Source of the DNA: Siphonodentalium dalli
Taxonomy: Eukaryota > Mollusca > Scaphopoda > Gadilida > Siphonodentaliidae
Direction of reading: 5' to 3'
NCBI GenBank assembly: GCA_032622095.1
Contig: CP136067.1
Location: 79,386,705 to 79,450,704, forward strand
DNA length: 64,000 nt
Under the pieces are notes generated by a model, which searched no databases, was not told the origin of the DNA, and saw nothing but the letters and a program-made list of their open reading frames with translations. Below, in pieces: positions 57,142 to 64,000 of the stretch (position 1 is the stretch's first letter; the number at the start of each line of letters is the position of its first letter). The position numbers were made by a program, and so were the translations under genes.

Positions 57142-57450
57142 AATTAGTTTTTCCTCAAGGGAAGCCCGAAACTGAACTATATGGATTAGATCTCCGGCCT
57201 TGTGTCAATCAGGAGGGTTAAAATTTTATTGCCATCCGACTCCGCTCACACCGTGCTCAGATTAGTCAGTAGTCACGCATGAATACGCCAAGTATGAATA
57301 CGCCGCATTCTTCTAATTATCTAGTCAGTTTTTTATTTCCGACTTAATCGTGAGATTGCGAGTCGCGGGGTTGGGAATGACACCACCATGGGAGGGATCT
57401 ATGATAGTTCAGTTTCGGGCTTCCCTCAAGGAAAAACTAATTTTAATTAA
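57142..57450. mobile_element. TIR element with CCTCAAGGGAAGCCCGAAAC ends
   Basis: Left AGTTTTTCCTCAAGGGAAGC and its reverse complement at the right (about 57411-57450). The interior 57172-57345 recurs inverted at 60733-60907. Confidence 0.7.
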
Positions 57451-57456
57451 AAAAAT

Positions 57457-57520
57457 TATATTTTTCTGCCAAGGAAAGCCCTTCAACTGAACTATATGGA
57501 TTAGAATGCATGCAAGCCCA
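57457..57520. repeat. Related terminal repeat, inverted relative to 60870-60925
   Basis: TCTGCCAAGGAAAGCCCTTC and 'AACTGAACTATATGGATTAG' match the reverse complement of 60890-60925. Confidence 0.65.
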
Positions 57521-58212
57521 GGAGGAGGCACAAGCAATAAAGTTAATTAATATCCAAATTCGATGGGAATGTACTCTTCCGAAACAGATTTCATGTAAAT
57601 GTGATTTAGTCATGAATCGGAATCGGATATGATTATGTTACGTGAAAGAGCTCACAATTCAGAATCCGCCATTGCTCAAACGTGGACCCCCCCCCCCTTG
57701 TTTTTGGAAGAAACATCCCAGGTAGTGCCATATAATTCATGCTAGCGAGACAACCGAGCAAGTATAACTTTTGAAGAGACTTCTTTCCTTCACTTCTTCC
57801 GTCGCTTCATCCTATTCTCTTTGGTATCTTCTTCGATGCTTATGATACACCAGGGAGCAAATTAACTGGTATCGCATCGCAATTTGCTACTGAAATGTGG
57901 ATACCGGTAATAGCGAGGAATTTGTTATATGATGTTATAAAAATGCTATCTATTATATAATAAATCATGTCAATGTGAGATTATTTGCTAATAAAAATTT
58001 CAAAAGTATTTGCTCCCTGTGATACACAAACCAGATATAAAAATTATATGCTGCAGATATCATAGCGAGGTATTACAGGTAAGATACTGTCTTTTCTCGT
58101 TGAGGACGATGAGTTCCTAATGCACATGTGCAAGAACTAGGCGGTTTCCGTTAGGAAAGTGCGCTGACACGACGATACAAATGCCTTCATTTTCGTTATG
58201 CTTGTATCGCAT

Positions 58213-58620
58213 CTATTTGACAGATAATCATTGGATATGTGACAATAGACGGAGAAGAGCCATGTCTTGGCCTCTTTGGAAATATATTGGCAGTGGATGT
58301 GCGCAATATAAACGCTGTGCATGTAATCTCGCTTTAGACATGTCACAATACAAATGCAGTCCTTTCTGATATTCGTCAGATAATCATTTGGATATGTGGC
58401 AATAGAAGGAAATGAGTCATGGTTTGGACTCTTTTATGGAAATCGTAAGGGCAGTGGTCATGCGGAATATAAATGTGTTGCATGTAACTGCGCTGCATAC
58501 ATGAGTGAATGCTATTTGGCAGATTATAATTTTGATATATGTGGAAATAGAAGTTAATGAGCCAAGTGATGGACTCTATTGGAAAGACTATTGGCAGTGA
58601 TTCTGGAGCATGTGACAATA
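58213..58620. repeat. Diverged three-unit tandem repeat, about 150-160 bp
   Basis: Units start with CAGATAATCATTGGATATGT (58220), CAGATAATCATTTGGATATG (58377) and CAGATTATAATTTTGATATA (58519). Each contains 'AATAGA', 'TGGAAA' and 'GGCAGTG' landmarks. Open frames follow the repeat. Confidence 0.65.
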
Positions 58621-58899
58621 TTTATGCTTTCTATTTCACTGTTTGCCGTTATTATTCACTAATGAAAACTGCAAAGTATGTCAGTATTGGGGTGAAAAAT
58701 GTTCACCATATGTAAGCATAGTCAGTTCTGACAGCATACATGAGGCCCTGATACCATATTATTGCCATGTACAATGTATGGAACTATTACGGTGTGCAAT
58801 ACATGTTGCAAACTCATCAATTCCGATGCATATTAGGTTCTACGGTAATATGGCATTGAGGCACTTAAACCATAATATGTCAATGGTACCGAAAAATTG

Positions 58900-59900
58900 A
58901 ATATATCGACAGGCACTAATGTCTGAGGATAAGAGGTAAGATGTTTCAAGTTGGTGACATCGTCTGATCACAGTCATTACATTACAAAGATTTACAATTC
59001 TAATTACTAACCTGTGGACGGCGTAAATCTTAAATCATCTGGCGGATGATAATAAGGAGAAACATAGATTTAATTGAAATTCAGTGAGATGCTGGCAAGC
59101 CGATAAATCGTTGCAACACCCTGACCATGCCCCTTATGAACAAGGTGCGCCGTATTGAAGACAAAGCTTTCCCTTGTTTACCAAGGTCCCATTGGGTATG
59201 GTTACTTGCCACAAGTAGGCCAGTGTTTGAGCCAATTGTAGCTGGAGTGTTACTACGTTTTCACTTCTTTGCAGTCGTTAATCAATATTTTTAATGAAAA
59301 TTGGTTGTCGTCAAAGCTTCTATATTTATAGTAACAGACAACACACCAATCTGAAGTGTGTTTATATATGGGATAACGAATATAATCTCCCTGCTACTGA
59401 GTGTTAGTAACTATTGTACTGATGATACAATGAGTTAAAGGATATGTAATCGCGATAGACAAGGCAGAATTTTCTAAATACCTTGAAGTAGCTGTAATGT
59501 TTTATTACATTTGCCATGGGTCTAATACAAGACCTCACGTTCATACATACTGGCGGGCGTAAATTCGCAGGTATTGATCGTTAAAACAATGGTACAGATC
59601 GCTCAGTCAAAAGAAATGTCAATTGTCATCTGATAACAAGGACAATCTTTCGGATTTATTCATGTAAATTATTACAAAGGAGACATTGCTGTCCTGTACA
59701 ACTTTCAGCGAACTAACATAGCACTGATAGCAGGTATGATTTGACATTATACGTTATTCACATAGCAACAGAACGTATTAAACAAGTGCACCGCTGGGCG
59801 GAGGTAACGCCCCCGACTGTACAATCAGAGAAACTTTCTGGTTAAGCGCTATAAAAATGCCACATGTTGTTCTATATTAGCTTCAAATTTGGTCTGGTGC
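58900..59900. other. Non-coding stretch
   Basis: No exon or element recognised. Confidence 0.4.
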
Positions 59901-59914
59901 CACAAAAATAGAAG

Positions 59915-60350
59915 GAAAACTGAATTTTCTAAAAAAAACCCAGAATTTTTAAGTCGAAAAAGGGTCATAACTCTCACAAAAATTATCCAATTGAACCGAA
60001 ATTTTACCTTGACCTGTATTGCGATATTGGTAATACACAAAAAAACGGGTTTTGCAAATAAACAAACCAAAATCAAGTTATCATCTGGAAACCAAACAAA
60101 GTAGCAGAAAACTGAATTTTCTAAGTCCAAAAAGGGGCGTAACTCTGGAATAAATGAGCGGACGAAACCGCAGTTATGGGGAAATCTTGTCCCCCCGGCT
60201 GGTCTATTAGCATACCAAAGATCAACTGAATTGAGTTAGCGAAACCAAAGTTATGAGTTGAAACGTTCGTACGGACGGACGGAAGGACGGACGGACGGAC
60301 GGAGGGCTCCACTATATACCCCCAAATCTCCATCGGAGATGGGGGCATAA
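59915..60350 (+). repeat. 'GTCGAAAAAGGGTCATAACTC' family repeat, third locus
   Basis: Two tandem-like units (AAGTCGAAAAAGGGTCATAA; AAGTCCAAAAAGGGGCGTAA), a GGAC-rich microsatellite (60272-60302) and a terminal hairpin CCCCCAAATCTCCATCGGAG...GGGGG with CATAATAA. Confidence 0.7.
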
Positions 60351-60732
60351 TAAGCGAAGCGAGTCGACTGAAACACGTGTAGCACGAAAATAGGAGACTT
60401 TGTATACCTTACCACGGTGCGTCCTCAATCGTAAGTTATCACGCCGTATATGTTGCACAAAAATGCAATATTTGGTGTCGCCACATGTAAGCTATGTGCG
60501 TCTTTAGTCATCGACAAGATGTCCTTCTTATTTCTAATTTTTTAGAAGGAACGAAAACACGAAACGAATTACGTATACAAACGAAACAAAAAAGCTTCCG
60601 TTGCCGATGTGAGAAATATTAATTAACAAGCGGGTTCGGACGACAAATAAATTGCAAGTTTGTTATCAACAATAAATATTGAGTCGATAAACTCGCAATT
60701 TCAGAAAGATACTCCCTTAGATAACCATGTCC

Positions 60733-60930
60733 TGTCGAATCGAGGAGGAAGAAAAAACTGACTAGATAATTAGAAGAATGCGGGATTTACTTGGGCGTAT
60801 TCATGCGTGACTAATCTGAGCACGGTGTGAGCGGAGTCGGACGGCAATAAAATTTTAACCCTCCTGATTGACACAAGGCCGGAGATCTAACCCATATAGT
60901 TCAGTTGAAGGGCTTTCCTTGGCGGAAAAA
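60733..60930. repeat. Inverted copy of the 57.17-57.5 kb repeat
   Basis: Reverse complement of 57172-57345 ('CTGAGCACGGTGTGAGCGGA', 'CCTCCTGATTGACACAAGGC') running into the terminal sequence GAAGGGCTTTCCTTGGCGGA shared with 57457-57500. Confidence 0.7.
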
Positions 60931-61141
60931 AGGCCTGGTATTCTAAACAATCTGGGAGTGTAAAAGAAAGCCCTTCTCAATTTAGATAAAGGATAATTGT
61001 CCTCACTTAAAAATCTGGTGAGGCAAAATACAGGCAGATATAGGTGCGACCTAACATTTATCATTATGGCCTTACATATCAAGTCTATGAACTGATTCCA
61101 AATGCTGTAATATTCCCTGTTAACTCGATATTGATACATAC

Positions 61142-61254
61142 TTAGTCCTTTTCTTGGTGAGCTGATTATAGATTTGGAAACCTTCTCCAAGAGTTCTAAG
61201 TGACTTGGGATCAACATATGTAATGGAATCGCTGCCAAACCATTTAACCAAGAG
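61142..61254 (-). CDS. Coding exon, PWWP-domain-like (exon c)
   Basis: Acceptor TTCACTTGCAG|C and donor CTAA|GTATGT on the minus strand. Phase 0 entry gives 37 open codons reading LLVKWFGSDSITYVDPKSLR then TLGEGFQIYNQLTKKRT, leaving two bases. 'VKWFGSDS...V..KSL' followed by 'GEGF..YN' is the β3-β5 core pattern of PWWP domains, which read methylated histone tails or DNA in chromatin proteins (for example DNMT3, HDGF-type and BRPF proteins). The aromatic 'PWWP' strand itself should be in the preceding exon, which I could not place with confidence; a 'SPWPM' frame near 63277 is a possibility. The exon joins in phase to 53798-53870. The longer open frame on the same strand in another register is a shadow. 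Confidence 0.6.
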
Positions 61255-61784
61255 CTGCAAGTGAAAAAGAAAGCAATTTAGTTGTTTGTCACCAAACAAG
61301 AAACTTTTAAATTACAACAGAACATGAGATAAGTGATACATTATATAGTCTTCTATATGGCCAACCAAAGTCAATTTCCCAATCTCAGGCAAGCCGGTGT
61401 ATATGCATGGGTGTAAACTTTTAAAAACTATTTTAGTTGGAGAAATGAGAAATTGACTTTGCATGGTCTGACCATAAATTTTGAAACACTGCATATTCTT
61501 ATGTCGGGTATACTGTATAAACCCGTCAGTAAGCCCAGTCTATGTTTTTGCTCCAAAAATAATCATGGGGTGGTTCTCGAAGAGAAGCCCACCCCCTATT
61601 TTAGAACTCAGAGGGCGAGTATACATTGCATTGATGTCAGGTTAATTCTGAATACAGAAGACAACAAGAGCACGGGGCATGGCATAATAGGCCCGTTTCT
61701 GGAGTAGAGTGGGGCAAGGTTTATTTCATTTGTTTGAAACCTTTGACTTAAGACGAAATAATAACAACGCATATCAGGTAAAAT

Positions 61785-62130
61785 CTAAGTCGAAAAAGGG
61801 GCATAACTCATATTCGAACTTGATCTGTATTTTGGGGTGGTAAACTAATATACCAAATTTGGTTCAGTTCAATTGATTCAATCTAAAGTTATCATCCGGA
61901 AACCGCAAATCAGGTAAAATCTGTCGAAAAAGGGACATAACTCAGTCAAAATCATGAGGACGAAACCCATATTCGAACTTGATCTGTATTTTGGGGTGGT
62001 AAACTAACATACCAAATTTGGTTCAGTTCACTCGATTCAATCTCAAGTTATCATCTTGAAAACAAAAGCGGATGGACGATGGATGGACGGACAACCCATT
62101 TACATAATACGACCGTTTTTTCAAACAGGC
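61785..62130 (+). repeat. 'GTCGAAAAAGGG(G/A)CATAACTC' family repeat, fourth locus
   Basis: Two units of about 135-145 bp share 'CATATTCGAACTTGATCTGT', 'ATTTTGGGGTGGTAAACTAA' and 'ACCAAATTTGGTTCAGTTCA'. A GGAT/GGAC-rich stretch and 'CCGTTTTTTCAAACAGGCAT' follow. Confidence 0.75.
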
Positions 62131-62359
62131 ATACAAAAATTCAGCACATATCCAATGCACTATGAATGCAAACTGAGATTTTGTATGTGGCGGTCCTCGA
62201 AGGTAAGCCCAGTTTTTGGGTAAAAACAATTCAGGGGACCCTGAAAACAGCAAGATAGATTACTACCTATTGTAATTAAATGCCCACCAATGTGACCATA
62301 CCACGCTTACCAATTTTATATGTTAGATGATAGTGGTGTACAATATGAAGAAAAACACA

Positions 62360-62440
62360 CTACAATGTGATAGGAATTTCTTTCCTCATCTCAAATGGAT
62401 CCTCCATGATGACAGGTCTATCAACTTCATTAGCTAAGGC
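62360..62440 (-). CDS. Tentative terminal coding exon (exon b)
   Basis: Acceptor TTTTTTTGTTAG|GCC on the minus strand. The 26 codons ALANEVDRPVIMEDPFEMRK... end in TAG. Only this frame is open. Phase 0 matches the donor at 62768. Joined, the two exons read without interruption (...LPTIGPE|ALANEVDRP...). Product not recognised. Because it ends in a stop upstream of the PWWP-like exon, it is either the end of a neighbouring same-strand gene or an alternative end. Confidence 0.35.
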   Translation of the reverse strand, partial: ALANEVDRPVIMEDPFEMRKEIPITL

Positions 62441-62605
62441 CTAACAAAAAAAGACGTTTGTTTCCACTAACACGACCGACCCTATTTAAAAGCGCCGAGT
62501 CTAAACTTTTTATTGCGATTGAAAAACTGACTTAAAAAAAATAATGGTATCTGTGAATGTTTCACGCATTTAACATAGATAAAAGCACGGCGGTCGCTTC
62601 CGGTG

Positions 62606-62995
62606 GAAATATAATATTTTTTTACCCAAAATATGTATCTCCTATAATAAATATCTTGGACACTGAATGAACTAATGGTTATATATTTCTTGCCTGCAAG
62701 ATCATAGAAGTCGTTTTAAAAATCGGTACGGAGTACCTACAGTACACGCACTGTCAAACAACTTTACCTCTGGACCAATCGTAGGGAGTCCTTTCGCTAT
62801 AGAAGCGAATGACAAGTAAGATTCGATCCTTTTAATTTCTTCCTCCTGTGTGTTTGATGCGTTTGACCGAGTGCGCGGGGCGGGAATGTTGATCCCAACT
62901 GGGAGGGCCCTCTGTGTTCAGTGTCCAAGATATTTATTATAGGAGATACATATTTTGGGTAAAAAAATATTATATCTCCGTCAAATACATGTATA
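62606..62995. repeat. Inverted repeat pair 'ACCCAAAATATGTATCTCCT'
   Basis: 62606-62672 (ATTTTTTTACCCAAAATATG...TATCTTGGACACTGAA) is matched in reverse complement by about 62917-62970. A further direct copy of 'ATCTTGGACACTGAATGAAC' lies at about 62995. The arms bracket the tentative exon 62768-62911. Confidence 0.75.
62768..62911 (-). CDS. Tentative coding exon (exon a)
   Basis: Donor CCAGAG|GTAAAG is good. The acceptor GAACACAG|AGG lacks a pyrimidine tract. 48 codons, phase 0 to phase 0, reading RALPVGINIPAPRTRSNASN then TQEEEIKRIESYLSFASIAK and GLPTIGPE. Family not recognised. The upstream edge coincides with the arm of an inverted repeat (about 62917), so part of the exon may be element-derived or the true acceptor may lie elsewhere. 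Confidence 0.35.
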
Positions 62996-64000
62996 TCTTG
63001 GACACTGAATGAACTAATGGTTATAATTAGAATTCTTGAAGAGGAGGAGGCCACGAGGCAGATAATCCGACTATGTCCATGAAACCCGCCTGCTGAAGCA
63101 GAAAAGACCTGCATCCTGTACCAAAAAGATTTCTTGGTAGACATGTGCCAAAAAAATAGATCATTGTGTCCCATATGCAGTTGCTCAGATAAACCCAAAA
63201 CAACTGAGCCTCCTAAAAGGAAACAACACGTACCTCATGTGCCCTAATGATCACAGGGTGAAGGTGTCCAGGACAAACATTGGTCATAGGCCAGGGAGAT
63301 AACTCATTCGTTCATGTTCCTAATAGGATAAAGGAACCTACCCCGACCGAGAGACCCAGGGGAGATATGAGAAACCGTTGGGCCGAGACCAATGGGGGGA
63401 CCAGGGATCCACCAGGAAAACATGACTGAGTTGAGCACTGGAAATCATGTCCATGGAAAGAAAAAACATACACATAAGGGAGGGGACCAAGATGGAAAGA
63501 TTGCCTGCCTCTGGTACACCAAGCCAAGTAACTGGAAATTGAAGTGTACGGTCAACCAAGGAGAGGAACTAATACCGCTAATGGAACACTGTCTGATCAT
63601 ACGGCCAATCGGTGATGCAATGAACCGGCCTGCATGGTTTCAAAATAAATGTGGAACTGAGTTTAATATCGTTCGTCAGGTGGTGAAATAGGGAACCCAT
63701 ACCGTAGGTTAGCAGAAAGTTACAAAAACTGTGATAACCCGCCAACTGGCATGCTCAAGCACCGATGGGCATGCGGCAATAATTGAGAAATGTCGCAAAG
63801 GTGAGAATCGGAGATCGCTAAATCTGATTAGAATTAGAATCACGCCTGCCCAGTGATGTAAACACTCGACCCGAGTGATAACATAGAATAGGAAAATATT
63901 CTTGGTTCAAAGTCGGTGCTGTGACAAATACGATAACAAAATGGACTACATGCATGACACCTAGACACCCATGAAATGCTGATACGCTATATGATGAAAT
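62996..64000. other. Mixed coding-like remnants, unresolved
   Basis: The plus-strand frame 63392-63691 and the segment around 63110-63230 ('CQKNRSLCPICSCSDKP' in translation) read like decayed mobile-element coding. The minus strand at about 63205-63290 has 'SPWPMTNVCPGHLHPVIIRA' ending at a good donor (GAG|GTACGTG). I cannot decide which strand is real. Confidence 0.2.

Noticed and set aside
60855-61238. 127-codon minus-strand frame (HMLIPSHLELLEK...)
   Set aside because: It is another register across the PWWP-like exon and the repeat below it. Its reading does not connect to the exon at 53798 without stops.
63392-63691. 99-codon plus-strand frame
   Set aside because: No recognised family, no splice context, and the surroundings read like mobile-element debris. 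Kept only as an unresolved region.

Overview
The window is nuclear DNA from an animal, most likely a marine invertebrate. A mollusc is my best guess, from repeat texture only: tRNA-SINE-like heads, repeats carrying 'GTCGAAAAAGGGGCATAACTC' followed by GGAC runs, and LINE 3' tails ending in ATCT or CCTAT repeats. The evidence that it is eukaryotic is direct: exons with canonical GT-AG junctions and matching phases, AT-rich introns, microsatellites, and dense decayed transposons. No bacterial operons, rRNA genes or CRISPR arrays are visible.

The main gene is a plus-strand, CYP2-clan-like microsomal cytochrome P450 spanning about 6685-34956. I assembled it by eye from exon 1 (two alternative copies, 6685-7045 and 11434-11794), exon 2 (18858-19382), exon 3 (31400-31828) and exon 4 (34733-34956). 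All junctions are phase 1 and the joined frame is open for 512 codons. It has an N-terminal anchor, a Pro-rich hinge, WxxxR, ExxR and the Cys heme loop, but the I-helix acid/AG motif is replaced. The two first exons lie in a 1.3-1.5 kb tandem duplication that includes the 5' flank, which suggests alternative promoters or a partly deleted paralogue.

Intron 1 holds the most striking object. A 5.3 kb Helitron-like element (12385-17655, minus orientation, 5' TC, 3' hairpin plus CTAG, A^T target) has split a small TIR element. Inside it is an intact intronless gene (14629-16332, minus) for a 567-aa P-loop ATPase flanked by two zinc fingers. The ATPase resembles the packaging-ATPase-like proteins of Polinton/Maverick and related elements. 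Next to it is a 361-bp GC-rich perfect-armed foldback.

1-3274 is a head-to-tail tandem array of four Helitron-like units. Intron 2 of the P450 carries a dimeric satellite (about 21.45-22.70 kb), LINE and SINE remnants, a palindromic 21-bp minisatellite and several TIR elements. Intron 3 carries a 1.29-kb full-length foldback with 5-bp target duplication. 35.3-36.6 kb is a plus-strand LINE 3' end.

From 36.6 kb to the end the sequence is mostly AT-rich non-coding DNA with many small DNA transposons: piggyBac-like TTAA MITEs, a TA-flanked MITE and two hAT-like elements with 8-bp duplications. Minus-strand coding exons can be supported at 61142-61254 and 53798-53870 (in phase, PWWP-like), and more tentatively at 62768-62911 and 62360-62440. 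Everything here was read by eye; no alignment or search was run.
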